DNA of 64,000 bases from NCBI GenBank assembly GCA_016871395.1, contig VFYV01000004.1:48678-112677 (forward strand), in the 5' to 3' direction. Positions 24,390 through 34,835 of this stretch are shown here, piece after piece (positions within the stretch are counted from its first letter, which is position 1; each line of letters opens with the position of its first letter). Under the pieces are notes generated by a model. The model was not told where the DNA came from. It ran no database searches and saw only the letters and a list, made by a program, of their open reading frames with translations. Source of the stretch: Actinomycetota bacterium (GTDB lineage Bacteria > Actinomycetota > Acidimicrobiia > Acidimicrobiales > Ilumatobacteraceae). The position numbers were made by a program, and so were the translations under genes.

Positions 24390-24842
24390 TCAGATCTCGC
24401 CCTTGGGTTCGGTGGCGTCGGTGTCCACCACCGGGCCCCGTCGTCCACCGGTGGTGTGTCCGCCCATGGGATTCGTCCGCACCACGAAGTTGCCGGCTTT
24501 TACGCGCCTCATCACGTAGGCCCGCACCAATGCGCGCGTCGGCGGGAACAGCATCAAGATGCCGAACACATCGCTCAAGAAACCCGGAGTCAACAGCAAC
24601 GCCCCGGCACCCAGGATCAACACGCCGTCCACCATCTCCTTGGCGGGGATCTGCCCCGAGGCCAACGTCTGGTTGAAGCGCAACCAGGTGCGCATGCCCT
24701 CACGCCTCACCAACCACGATCCGACGAGACCCACCAAGACGATCACTCCGAGCGTGTTGAAAAATCCGATGGTCGAACCCACACGGATGATCGTGTACAG
24801 CTCGGCGATCGGTACCACCACGAACAGCAACAGCAAGATCAC
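24390..24842 (-). CDS. fxsA: FxsA-family membrane protein
   Basis: A 150-residue inner-membrane protein of the FxsA/YhfJ family, named for suppression of F-plasmid exclusion of phage T7 in E. coli. Hydrophobic segments at about 1-15, 25-45 and 68-95 surround the conserved LVRREGMRTWLRF and GALLLTPGFLSDVFG stretches. The C-terminal tail (110-150) is polar. GTG start at 24842. The cellular role is unknown in actinobacteria. Confidence 0.9.
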   Translation of the reverse strand: MILLLLFVVVPIAELYTIIRVGSTIGFFNTLGVIVLVGLVGSWLVRREGMRTWLRFNQTLASGQIPAKEMVDGVLILGAGALLLTPGFLSDVFGILMLFPPTRALVRAYVMRRVKAGNFVVRTNPMGGHTTGGRRGPVVDTDATEPKGEI

Positions 24843-24912
24843 GCGTTCACCCTAGCCAGCACTGTTCGCCCGGCTCCGTCGCCTCTCTCGGCGCGCCGAT
24901 AGCGTCGCGTCC

Positions 24913-26202
24913 ATGCCCGCCGACACCAACGAGTCCGCCTCGCGGCCACCCAGTGTCGACGCCTTGGCCCGTTCCATCGCCCACGTCGGCCTACCGCACC
25001 CGCTTCTCGTCGACGCGGCGCGTCGCGCCATCACCGCGGGGGATCCGGCTCGGGCCGAGAGCATCGCGCGCGATACCGCCGAGGCGCTCTTGGTGCCCGT
25101 CATCAACGGTACCGGCGTGATCGCCCACACCAACCTCGGCCGAGCACCGGTGGCCATCCACCAAAACGCGCGCGCTCAGAACCTCGAATTCGATTTGCGC
25201 ACCGGTCAGCGTGGCAGTCGCCAAGAAGGTATCGGTCGTCTCATCGCTCTGACGTGTGGCGCCGAGGATGCCTTGGTGGTGAACAACAACGCTGCCGCCG
25301 TGATGCTGGTGTTGGCCGCGCTGGCCGGTGGACGCGACGTGGCCGTCAGTCGCGGCGAAAGTGTCGAGATCGGTGGAGGCTTCCGCGTACCCGAGGTGAT
25401 GGAGCAGTCGGGGGCTCGTCTGGTGGACGTGGGTACCACCAATCGCACGCGATTGAACGACTACCGCAAGGCCATTGCGCACAAGAAGAACGACGTTGCC
25501 ATGGTGCTCAAGGTGCATCCGTCCAACTATCGCGTGGAGGGTTTCGTCGAGGAGACCTCGGTGCACGAATTGTCGTCACTCGGCGTGCCGGTGGTGGCCG
25601 ACATCGGATCGGGTCTGCTGGATGCCGCGTGCCCGTGGTTGCCCGATGGCCCACCTGGCTGGTTGAACGGTGAACCGGCCGCCCGTCAGACCTTGGCCGC
25701 CGGAGCCGATCTCGTCACCTTCAGCGGTGACAAGTTGATGGGCGGCCCGCAAAGTGGGATCATCGCCGGTCGTGCCGACCTGGTGAAGGCGTGCGCTACG
25801 CACCCCTTGGCCCGCGCGTTGCGGCCCGGCGGTCTGGTGCTGTCGGCATTGCATCACACGGTGCTCGCCTACCTGGCGCGCACCGCCACCATCGACATTC
25901 CGTTCTGGCGCATGGCCGCCTCACCGTGGACCACGCTGCGCACGCGCGCCGAGGCGATCATCGCCACGGCCGGACGAGGCGCGGTGGCCGACTGCGATTC
26001 GCTCCCCGGTGCCGGCAGCACGCCGGGTGCATCCATTCCCTCGGTGGCCATCACGTTGGACGGTGATCATCTCGTCGCGCTGCGCACGGCCAATCCCCCG
26101 CTCATCGCCCGTGTCCGCGACGACGTCACCCTCATCGACGTGCGCACGATCGATCCCTGCGACGACGGCGTGGTCGCCTCCATACTGCGTTCACTCGACT
26201 GA
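24913..26202 (+). CDS. selA: L-seryl-tRNA(Sec) selenium transferase
   Basis: PLP enzyme that converts seryl-tRNA(Sec) to selenocysteinyl-tRNA(Sec) using selenophosphate. The 429-residue protein shows NGTGVIAHTNLGRAP, VNNNAAAVMLVLAAL, SRGESVEIGGGFRVPEVM, KVHPSNYRVEGF and the PLP-lysine motif FSGDKLMGGPQSGII, in family order. selB starts 1 base after its stop, so the two form one operon. It shows that the organism decodes UGA as selenocysteine, although neither selC nor selD is in the window. Confidence 0.95.
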   Translation: MPADTNESASRPPSVDALARSIAHVGLPHPLLVDAARRAITAGDPARAESIARDTAEALLVPVINGTGVIAHTNLGRAPVAIHQNARAQNLEFDLRTGQRGSRQEGIGRLIALTCGAEDALVVNNNAAAVMLVLAALAGGRDVAVSRGESVEIGGGFRVPEVMEQSGARLVDVGTTNRTRLNDYRKAIAHKKNDVAMVLKVHPSNYRVEGFVEETSVHELSSLGVPVVADIGSGLLDAACPWLPDGPPGWLNGEPAARQTLAAGADLVTFSGDKLMGGPQSGIIAGRADLVKACATHPLARALRPGGLVLSALHHTVLAYLARTATIDIPFWRMAASPWTTLRTRAEAIIATAGRGAVADCDSLPGAGSTPGASIPSVAITLDGDHLVALRTANPPLIARVRDDVTLIDVRTIDPCDDGVVASILRSLD

Positions 26203-26203
26203 C

Positions 26204-27913
26204 ATGCGCGTCTTCGCCACCGCCGGTCACGTGGACCACGGCAAGTCGACCCTGATCAAGACGCTCACCGGCACCAACCCCGATCGATGGGCCGAGGAGC
26301 AGGAGCGCGGGCTCACCATCGATCTCGGTTTCGCACACCTGGAAACCGCCGACGGCCGACACATCTCGTTCATCGACGTGCCGGGGCACGTGCGTTATCT
26401 CGGCAACATGCTGGCCGGCGTGGGCGGTATCAACGGCTGTCTGTTCGTGGTGGACGCCAACGAGGGATGGATGCCCCAGACCGAAGAGCACTTGCGCATC
26501 CTTCACCTCACGGGCGCACCGGGCGGCGTGGTGGCTCTCACCAAATCGGACCTCTGCGACGCCGACCATCTGGAACTGGTCTCGCTGGAGGTGATCGACC
26601 ACGTGGAGGGCACGTTCTTGCAGGGAGCTGCCATCATCCCGGTGTCGGCCACGACCGGTGCCGGCATGACCGAACTCGTCGACGCCCTCGCCGCGCTGGC
26701 CCACTCCACACCTGCGTCGGTCGACCGTGGTCGACCACGCTTGTTCGTCGATCGCGTGTTCGCGGCCAAAGGAAGCGGCACCGTGGTCACCGGAACGTTG
26801 CGCGATGGTTCGTTCGCCGTGGGTGATCACGTGGTGGTGGGCCCTCGCCAACGGGAAGCGCGTATTCGCGGTGTCCAGACGTTGGGTGAAAATGTCGAGC
26901 GCATCGCACCGGGCCATCGCGTGGCGTTGAACCTGGCCGGCGTCGATCATCGCGAGATTCGACGCGGTGACGTCGTGGTCAAACCCAACCAATGGTTCCA
27001 CAGCAATCGCGTCGACGTGCATCTACAGGTGTTGGACTCTCTCGGACACCGGGTGTCGCGACGGGGTGCGTACACCGTTCACGTCGGAAGCGACGAGATT
27101 CCCGCGCGCCTGCGGGTGATCGGTCCCGAGTCGATCGGACCGGGCGAGTCCGCCTTCGTGCGTCTGCACTTGGATCGCCCCGTTCCCCTTCTGCCCGGGG
27201 ACCATTTCATCCTGCGTGAGAGCGGCCGCCGCGAAACCGTCGGCGGAGGTCAGGTGTTGGACGTGGATCCCGTGCGGCCAGCATCTCGGGCCACCCCCGA
27301 TACCGATTGGCGACGAGTGGTGGCCGAGCGCGGACCGATCACCGTGCACGACCTGTCTCTGCTCACTGGCGAGTCGATCGCACCCACTGTTGGCCAGTGG
27401 GTGATCGACCAGTTGCGCTTCGAGGCGATGCGAGACGACGTCGCGAAACGCATCGCCAGCTCGGGAGCCGAGGGTCTCGACGTGGCCGTGTTCGACGACA
27501 TCGAACGCGCCATGATCGACTCCTTCGACGGTGTGGCGATCGACAACGGACGGATTCGGGTGAGGGGCACCACCGACCCGTTGTTGGAACATCCGGTGAT
27601 CGGACGACTGCGATCGGGAAACTGCGCTCCCCCCACTCCTTCCGACATCGGTAACGCCGACCTGCGTCGACTGGCCAAGTTGGGTGTGCTGTTCGAACGC
27701 GACGGCGAGTGGTTCCATGTCGACGCATTGGAAACCGCGAGAAGCACCGCACGAGAATTGCTGACCACTCACCCCGACGGGTTCACACTCTCCCAGTTCC
27801 GTGACTCCCTCGGCATCACCCGCAAGCACGCGGTTCCGTTGGCCACCGAACTCGACGCCCGTGGAATCACTCGCCGACGCGACGACGTGCGCATCGCCGG
27901 CCCGCGCCTGTGA
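26204..27913 (+). CDS. selB: Selenocysteine-specific elongation factor
   Basis: GTPase that delivers Sec-tRNA to UGA codons marked by a SECIS element. The 569-residue protein begins with G1 GHVDHGKST (8-16), followed by DVPGHVRYLGNM and TKSDLCD. EF-Tu-like domains II-III follow (FAAKGSGTVVTGTL, PLLPGDHFILR), then C-terminal winged helices (about 400-569) that bind SECIS RNA. It is slightly shorter than E. coli SelB (614). It is coupled to selA and abuts the convergent alkB gene. Confidence 0.94.
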   Translation: MRVFATAGHVDHGKSTLIKTLTGTNPDRWAEEQERGLTIDLGFAHLETADGRHISFIDVPGHVRYLGNMLAGVGGINGCLFVVDANEGWMPQTEEHLRILHLTGAPGGVVALTKSDLCDADHLELVSLEVIDHVEGTFLQGAAIIPVSATTGAGMTELVDALAALAHSTPASVDRGRPRLFVDRVFAAKGSGTVVTGTLRDGSFAVGDHVVVGPRQREARIRGVQTLGENVERIAPGHRVALNLAGVDHREIRRGDVVVKPNQWFHSNRVDVHLQVLDSLGHRVSRRGAYTVHVGSDEIPARLRVIGPESIGPGESAFVRLHLDRPVPLLPGDHFILRESGRRETVGGGQVLDVDPVRPASRATPDTDWRRVVAERGPITVHDLSLLTGESIAPTVGQWVIDQLRFEAMRDDVAKRIASSGAEGLDVAVFDDIERAMIDSFDGVAIDNGRIRVRGTTDPLLEHPVIGRLRSGNCAPPTPSDIGNADLRRLAKLGVLFERDGEWFHVDALETARSTARELLTTHPDGFTLSQFRDSLGITRKHAVPLATELDARGITRRRDDVRIAGPRL

Positions 27914-28507
27914 TCAGGCGATGTGACGAAACGTCAAGTTCACGCGCGGCTCGGTCACCTTGGTGGTCTTGGGCAACTCGTGCACCCAGCAATGCTGGGT
28001 GAGCCCGCGCATCACCAACACCGAACCCGGCTCGAGAGCGATCTCCACCACCTCGCGCGACTCACGATGACGAAAACGAAACCGTCGCACCGCACCAAAC
28101 GACAGCGACGCGATCACCGGTTCGCAGCCCAATTCGCGCTCGTCATCGGCGTGCCAGCCCATGGAGTCTCGCCCGTCGCGGTAGAGGTTGGCCAACACGG
28201 TGTTGAACGAGCGACCCGCGTAGGTACTCGCGATCTCGCACAACAGACGTAGTCGCGGCGTGAACACGCGCGGCTCCAGCGTGAGCCCGGAATAGGTGTA
28301 CGGACGATCGCCGTACCAGCAGGCCAATCGCGGTTGGGCCACCTCGCGTCCGAACAACACGATGTTGCGACTCTCCCACGGCGTCTCGTTCAGGAGTGCC
28401 GACAGATGCTCGCTCGCCTCGGACACCGCGAACACGTCGGGGTGATACCGAACTTCGCCGTCGTACGGCAGCAACTGCCGAGCGTCACCGCGGTCGAACA
28501 GCGTCAT
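27914..28507 (-). CDS. AlkB-type Fe(II)/2-oxoglutarate dioxygenase
   Basis: Oxidative demethylase of alkylated nucleic acid bases, most like ALKBH2/3-type bacterial AlkB homologues. The 197-residue protein has the iron ligands His119 and Asp121 (GWHADDE) and His176 (CWVHELPK), plus 2-oxoglutarate-binding Arg188 and Arg194 in PRVNLTFR. NLYRDGRDSMGWH is the substrate-lid region. The ATG at 28507 overlaps the nfeD-like stop codon (ATGA), placing it second in that operon. The link between DNA repair and NfeD is not explained. Confidence 0.92.
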   Translation of the reverse strand: MTLFDRGDARQLLPYDGEVRYHPDVFAVSEASEHLSALLNETPWESRNIVLFGREVAQPRLACWYGDRPYTYSGLTLEPRVFTPRLRLLCEIASTYAGRSFNTVLANLYRDGRDSMGWHADDERELGCEPVIASLSFGAVRRFRFRHRESREVVEIALEPGSVLVMRGLTQHCWVHELPKTTKVTEPRVNLTFRHIA

Positions 28508-29853
28508 CGTTCGCGGTAGTCGCGGGCTCCACCCGCTTCGGGTTCCACTTCCAGCACGATTCCGTCGATGGCCACGACGCGGGCCACCTCGCCGGCCTTC
28601 ACCGGTGTGGCACGGTTGGTTCGGGCCTTCCAACGCGACTCACCGATCTGCACCGCTCCGTCGGGGGCGATGTCGGTCACCGCACGACCGGTCTCTCCGA
28701 TCAGGCGCTCGCGACCGATGGTGGGGGTGGCGAAACGGGTGCGGGTCATACTGGGCATGCCGGAGATGTAGGTGAGAGCGATGCCGCCGATGCCTACCAG
28801 CAACGTCAACCACGACACGCGAAGGTTCTGTTGATCGAACGTCGGGAACAAGAACACCGATCCGAAAGAGAACGCCGCCAGACCGACGCCGGTCCACAGA
28901 CGTGGTAGTCCCACCTGAACGTCGACCGCGAAGGCCACGAAACTGACGAGAATCAGCCCCAGCGCCCATCCCCGTTCGGGTAATGCGCCCAAGCCATAGA
29001 AGCCGAGCAAGGTGAGCACTGCACCCAACACACCGGCCACACCGATGCCAGCGGTGAAGAACTCGAACAGGATCAACGCCAATCCGATGATGAGGAACAG
29101 GTACGCCACTGGCGGGCTGGCCGAGGTGTGAAGCATCTGTGGCCACAGACCCAACTTGTGGAACCGAACGGTGGTGATGTCGTTGGCCACGGTGCCATCG
29201 TCGTTCAGGTTCTCGACCGCGGTGTCCAGTTCCACACCGTCGATGGTCAGACCGTCGAGAGCGAACACCATGTTGCGAATGGTCGGCGCTCCTTCGTCGC
29301 TGATCTCCAACTTCAGTGCACCGGCGCGACGAGCGTCCTGGAAGCCCAAGGTCTCGGTGCGCAAGGTGTCAGTGGCCTGGCCGAACTCCACACCGTCGAC
29401 CAGCGGAGTGCCGGTGCGACCGATGCGCGCGCCCGGCGCCATGCCCGTGGCGTCAGCGGCCGACAACAACTGCGCCGGGAGACCAGTGGCGCGGGCGCCC
29501 GAGGGACCCACCCAGATCGCCACCGGAACCGACGCATCGGCGATGCGCTCGTACAAATCCCTCATGGTGTCGCGACCCACGACGGCCGCCTTGGAGTTCA
29601 ACTGCAACACCAACGCCTGGGCACCGTCGGACTCGGCGCGATCGATGGCTTGCTCGATCTCGTCCACCAAGATGTCGTCCATCAAGCCGGACACCTGAAA
29701 CACGTCGACGGGCACCAACCCCAGCGCGGTGCTTTCCACGTTGGCATCGGTAGTGGCGTCGTTGGGGACGCTTGTGTCCGATGACGCACGCGCGGTACCG
29801 GCCAAGCCGAGCACGGCACCAGAGGCAATGAAGAGGATCGCTAGTCTGCGCAC
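28504..29853 (-). CDS. NfeD-family membrane protein with degenerate ClpP-like domain
   Basis: A 449-residue protein: signal peptide (1-23), a ClpP/crotonase-like region (about 45-235), four or five TM helices (about 248-366) and a C-terminal OB-fold NfeD domain (about 372-435, GETGRAVTDIAPDGAVQIG). Full-length members are membrane serine proteases linked to SPFH/stomatin proteins. Here the active-site region reads GARATGLPAQ (119-128) where proteases have GAxAxSAG, so the Ser appears replaced by Gly124. It is therefore probably not a protease. No SPFH gene is adjacent; alkB follows with an ATGA overlap. Confidence 0.82.
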   Translation of the reverse strand: MRRLAILFIASGAVLGLAGTARASSDTSVPNDATTDANVESTALGLVPVDVFQVSGLMDDILVDEIEQAIDRAESDGAQALVLQLNSKAAVVGRDTMRDLYERIADASVPVAIWVGPSGARATGLPAQLLSAADATGMAPGARIGRTGTPLVDGVEFGQATDTLRTETLGFQDARRAGALKLEISDEGAPTIRNMVFALDGLTIDGVELDTAVENLNDDGTVANDITTVRFHKLGLWPQMLHTSASPPVAYLFLIIGLALILFEFFTAGIGVAGVLGAVLTLLGFYGLGALPERGWALGLILVSFVAFAVDVQVGLPRLWTGVGLAAFSFGSVFLFPTFDQQNLRVSWLTLLVGIGGIALTYISGMPSMTRTRFATPTIGRERLIGETGRAVTDIAPDGAVQIGESRWKARTNRATPVKAGEVARVVAIDGIVLEVEPEAGGARDYRER

Positions 29854-29894
29854 GAGTGCCTCCGAAGAACGTCAATCCGAGCCGAATGTTCACC

Positions 29895-30854
29895 ATGTCG
29901 CGGTTGCTCGTGGTGGCCGGCAAAGGGGGTGTCGGCAAAACAACGGTAACCGCCGTGATGGCGCGGGCCTCAGCCGACAGCGGTCTGCGAGTGCTGGTTG
30001 TGACCCTTGACTCGCGGACGGGTCTGTCCGAATTGCTTGGCGGTCGCGCCACCGATGGCACCACCTACGACGGCACCACCATCCACACCGGCCTCGGACC
30101 GAACGGGACCGGAAGCATCCACCTGCGCACCATCACCGCCAGTGAGGCATTGCAGGACTATCTGGCCACCCAGGGTCTGGCGCGGTTGGCCAAACGACTC
30201 GTCGCTTCCGGTGTGGTGGGAGTGGTGTCGAGTGCCGCCCCGGGTATCGATGACCTCTTGGTTCTCGGCAAGATCAAGCATCTGGTCGGCTTGACGGGAC
30301 CCAACGGCGAGCACGATCTCATCCTCGTCGACGCACCGGCGGCCGGACACGCCATCAGTTTCCTGCAGTCACCCCGGGCCATGGCCACCACCATTCGCGG
30401 CGGCCCGTTGCGATCACAGGCCATCGAGGTACAGCAGATGTTGACCGACCCCGACAAGTGCCGGGTGTTGATGGTGACGCTGCCCGAAACCACACCGGTG
30501 AACGAGATGTTGGAGACCACCGAGTCGTTGCGCGAGTCCGTGGGCGTGTCGTTCGCCCCGGTGGTTGTGAACAATGTCGATGTCGCGGTGGACATGGAGG
30601 CATTGGTCGCCGCCGGTGAGTCGACCGCTCGTGGCTCGTTGCCGACCGATGACTTGATGCGAGCCGCCGAGTATCGCGCCGAGCGCAGCGCCCTCCATCG
30701 GACGACCATCGAGCGAGTCGGGCAAATCTCGCACGACGTGATCACCCTGCCGCACGTGGCGACCGCGTCCATGGATCACGACGACGTGGTGGTGTTGGCC
30801 GATCTCGTGCGGGGGGCGTCACCCAAGAGGTCTCGAGCGAAGAGGCCATCGTGA
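29895..30854 (+). CDS. ArsA/GET3-like ATPase, first of a pair
   Basis: A 319-residue P-loop ATPase of the ArsA family with the deviant Walker A GKGGVGKTT near residue 9 and LILVDAPAAGHAISFL as switch II. Related tandem genes occur in mycobacteria (Rv3679-Rv3680) and other actinobacteria, where they are not ordinary arsenite pumps. The start is uncertain between ATG 29886 and ATG 29895. The second gene overlaps its stop by 4 bases (GTGA), so the two probably form a heterodimeric complex. No arsB or arsR is nearby. Confidence 0.88.
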   Translation: MSRLLVVAGKGGVGKTTVTAVMARASADSGLRVLVVTLDSRTGLSELLGGRATDGTTYDGTTIHTGLGPNGTGSIHLRTITASEALQDYLATQGLARLAKRLVASGVVGVVSSAAPGIDDLLVLGKIKHLVGLTGPNGEHDLILVDAPAAGHAISFLQSPRAMATTIRGGPLRSQAIEVQQMLTDPDKCRVLMVTLPETTPVNEMLETTESLRESVGVSFAPVVVNNVDVAVDMEALVAAGESTARGSLPTDDLMRAAEYRAERSALHRTTIERVGQISHDVITLPHVATASMDHDDVVVLADLVRGASPKRSRAKRPS

Positions 30855-31942
30855 GTGTGTCGGACTTCGCCAACGTGCTCGACGGCTCGCGGGTGGTGGT
30901 GTGTTGCGGATCGGGCGGAGTGGGCAAGACCACCACCGCGGCCGCTCTGGCCATCGCCGCTGCACGTCGCGGACGCCGTGTGGTGTTGATCACCATCGAC
31001 CCGGCCAAGCGATTGGCTGACGCATTGGGGGTCGATTCGTTGTCGAATGATCCGGCACCGGTACGCCTGGATGGAGGGGCGCAACTGTGGGCGATGATGC
31101 TGGACGCACGTGGCACCTTCGATGCCGTCATTCGGACGCAGGCGCGCAACGAGGCCCAGGCCGAACGAATCCTGAACAATCCGTTCTACGCGAACATCGC
31201 CAGTCGGCTGTCGGGTAGCCAGGAGTACATGGCCGCCGAGAAGTTGTTCGATTTGTCCAACGACGATCGTTTCGACCTGGTGGTGGTCGACACTCCACCC
31301 ACCCGTGAGGCGCTCGATTTCTTGGAGGCACCGCAGAAGTTGATGAACTTCCTCGACCATCGTGTCTATCGCTGGTTGATGACTCCGGCCCGCGGTGGAT
31401 TGAAGGTGTTGAACATCGCGGCGCAGCCGATCCTGCGCACCATCGGTCGCGTCATCGGCGCCGACGTTCTGGCTGATGCGATCGACTTCTTCCAAGCCTT
31501 CGAGGGCATCGAGCCCGGCTTCGTGCGCCGGGCGGGCGCGGTGCAGTCGTTGTTGCGCTCGGACCAGTGCCGATTCGTCGTGGTGAGTTCGGCCCGGCGT
31601 GACACAGTGGACGAGGCCGTCTACTTCACGAACCGGTTGAGCGAGCGTGACGTCACGGTGGCCGGGCTGGTGCTGAATCGGCTCCAACCATCATTCGGTG
31701 AGGGATCAGCCCACTCTGCGCTCTCCGCTGCACGTGCCGCCCACAAGGCCGGAGACGAGACCCTCGCTGCATTGCAGGAGAATTTGGCTCACGTGCGCCG
31801 AGTGGCCGAGGCCGAGCAGGCCGTGATCGCACCGTTGGTGGACCGCGTTCGAGGGGCGGCGGTGGCACGCATTCATCAACGGGCCACCGATGTTCACGAT
31901 CTCGACACCATCGACGCCCTGGGCCGCGAGATCATCGGCTAG
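30851..31942 (+). CDS. ArsA/GET3-like ATPase, second of a pair
   Basis: A 363-residue ArsA-family ATPase. Walker A is CGSGGVGKTTTAAALA near residue 20, followed by TIDPAKRLADALG and VVVDTPPTREALDFLEAP; the last is the conserved ArsA/GET3 switch region. A long C-terminal helical segment carries RLSERDVTVAGLVLNR and the coil-forming end. GTG at 30851 gives a 4-base overlap with the preceding paralogue. Unlike ArsA, no cysteine metalloid site is evident. Confidence 0.89.
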   Translation: MSVSDFANVLDGSRVVVCCGSGGVGKTTTAAALAIAAARRGRRVVLITIDPAKRLADALGVDSLSNDPAPVRLDGGAQLWAMMLDARGTFDAVIRTQARNEAQAERILNNPFYANIASRLSGSQEYMAAEKLFDLSNDDRFDLVVVDTPPTREALDFLEAPQKLMNFLDHRVYRWLMTPARGGLKVLNIAAQPILRTIGRVIGADVLADAIDFFQAFEGIEPGFVRRAGAVQSLLRSDQCRFVVVSSARRDTVDEAVYFTNRLSERDVTVAGLVLNRLQPSFGEGSAHSALSAARAAHKAGDETLAALQENLAHVRRVAEAEQAVIAPLVDRVRGAAVARIHQRATDVHDLDTIDALGREIIG

Positions 31943-31945
31943 TTC

Positions 31946-31962
31946 GGGGCGCTGTTCGCCCC
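31946..31962 (+). terminator. Small hairpin after the ArsA-like pair
   Basis: GGGGCG and CGCCCC with a CTGTT loop, a perfect 6-bp stem 3 bases after the stop codon, without a T-run. Weak terminator candidate. Confidence 0.35.
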
Positions 31963-31968
31963 CCGACC

Positions 31969-32451
31969 ATGTCGACGGGTAGCGTTCCGAGCGTGCACGT
32001 GATCCTGGCAACCGATGCCGACTGGCTGGTCGACGAAGTTGTCGCCGCCCTCGGCGGACCCGACACCACCTTCACCCACTGCCGCGACGGTCGCGCCGTG
32101 GCCGGTGTCGTGAAGGGGCGCACCCCCGATCTGGTGATTCTCGATCTGCAGATCGGCACCATGGGTGGCATCGCGGTCACCATGGACCTGCGTCTCGACG
32201 AGAGTGGCGGCACTCTTCCGCACGTGCCGATCCTGATGTTGCTCGACCGCGAGGCCGACATTCACATGGCCCGCCGAAGCGGGGCCGATGGCTGGTTGAT
32301 CAAGCCGCTCGACGCACTGCGTCTTCGTCGGGCGTCGCGAGCCGTGGGCGGAGGCGGTTGCTACGCCGAGGGTCTACCCGCGGTGGACGAGCCCGACGTG
32401 CAGGCCGACGTCGCAGTCGAGGCCGAAACGGAAGCGTCGACCACCCTGTAG
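31969..32451 (+). CDS. Stand-alone response-regulator receiver protein
   Basis: A 160-residue receiver with a plausible phospho-acceptor Asp in LVILDLQIGTMGG, an acidic residue pair early (ATDADW) and the conserved lysine in GADGWLIKPLDAL. No DNA-binding output domain is present; the last 35 residues are acidic and probably disordered. A GTG at 31993 (MHVILATDADW) is an equally good start. No histidine kinase is adjacent, so the partner is unknown. It ends 15 bases before tRNA-Pro. Confidence 0.8.
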   Translation: MSTGSVPSVHVILATDADWLVDEVVAALGGPDTTFTHCRDGRAVAGVVKGRTPDLVILDLQIGTMGGIAVTMDLRLDESGGTLPHVPILMLLDREADIHMARRSGADGWLIKPLDALRLRRASRAVGGGGCYAEGLPAVDEPDVQADVAVEAETEASTTL

Positions 32452-32466
32452 CCTCAGCGTTCGCTG

Positions 32467-32544
32467 CGGGGTGTAGCGCAGCTTGGCTAGCGCGCCACGT
32501 TCGGGACGTGGAGGCCGGAGGTTCAAATCCTCTCACCCCGACCA
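32467..32544 (+). tRNA. tRNA-Pro(CGG), CCA encoded
   Basis: A complete cloverleaf: acceptor CGGGGTG/CACCCCG, D-arm GCGC/GCGC, anticodon stem CCACG/CGTGG with loop TTCGGGA (anticodon CGG, reading CCG), T-arm GGAGG-TTCAAAT-CCTCT, discriminator A and an encoded CCA end. It is 78 nt including CCA and is followed at once by a terminator. Confidence 0.96.
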
Positions 32545-32579
32545 GTCGTCCCCCGCTTCGGTGGGGGACGACGTGTTTT
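32545..32579 (+). terminator. Intrinsic terminator of tRNA-Pro
   Basis: A 12-bp stem (GTCGTCCCCCGC pairing with GTGGGGGACGAC, one G-T pair) with a TTCG tetraloop, followed by GTGTTTT. It is a classical rho-independent structure directly after the tRNA. Confidence 0.88.
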
Positions 32580-32606
32580 CCAGGTCACGCCATCTACGGT
32601 TGACCC

Positions 32607-32885
32607 ATGGACATCGCCGATTTTCAAGACGTCATCCAACGCACATTCGGCACCAGGGATCGCCTGCGCGGTGTGCCGTCCACGGTGGCCTGGTTGGCCG
32701 AGGAGATCGGCGAGTTGGCCCAAGCGGTGCGCAAGGGATCTCGCGAGCAACAGGTGCACGAATTCGGCGACGTCATCGCCTGGGTGGCGTCGCTCGCCAA
32801 CCAGATGGGCATCAGCCTCGATGAGGCGACCGCACGCTACGCAAAAGGATGCCCGGTGTGCGCGTCACTCCCCTGCATCTGCTGA
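32607..32885 (+). CDS. MazG-like nucleotide pyrophosphohydrolase with C-terminal cysteine cluster
   Basis: A 92-residue all-alpha NTP-PPase fold protein. STVAWLAEEIGELAQAVRKG carries the EExxE-type metal site and VHEFGDVIAWVASLANQMG the downstream E/D pair. Such enzymes hydrolyse non-canonical NTPs. The C-terminal CPVCASLPCIC (Cys82, 85, 90 and 92) could bind zinc and is a short extension not needed for the fold. Start ATG 32607. It is convergent with asd. Confidence 0.85.
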   Translation: MDIADFQDVIQRTFGTRDRLRGVPSTVAWLAEEIGELAQAVRKGSREQQVHEFGDVIAWVASLANQMGISLDEATARYAKGCPVCASLPCIC

Positions 32886-32944
32886 AACCGCCGCGATAGT
32901 GACCAAAGCGGGAGGCCCATCGTCGAGCGACCGGGGTCCAGGAG

Positions 32945-34832
<1,888 letters not shown>

Positions 34833-34835
34833 GAC

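Noticed and set aside
29895..31942. Arsenite efflux operon
   Set aside because: No arsB, arsR or arsC is nearby and no metalloid-binding cysteines are visible, so the ATPases were not called arsenic pumps.
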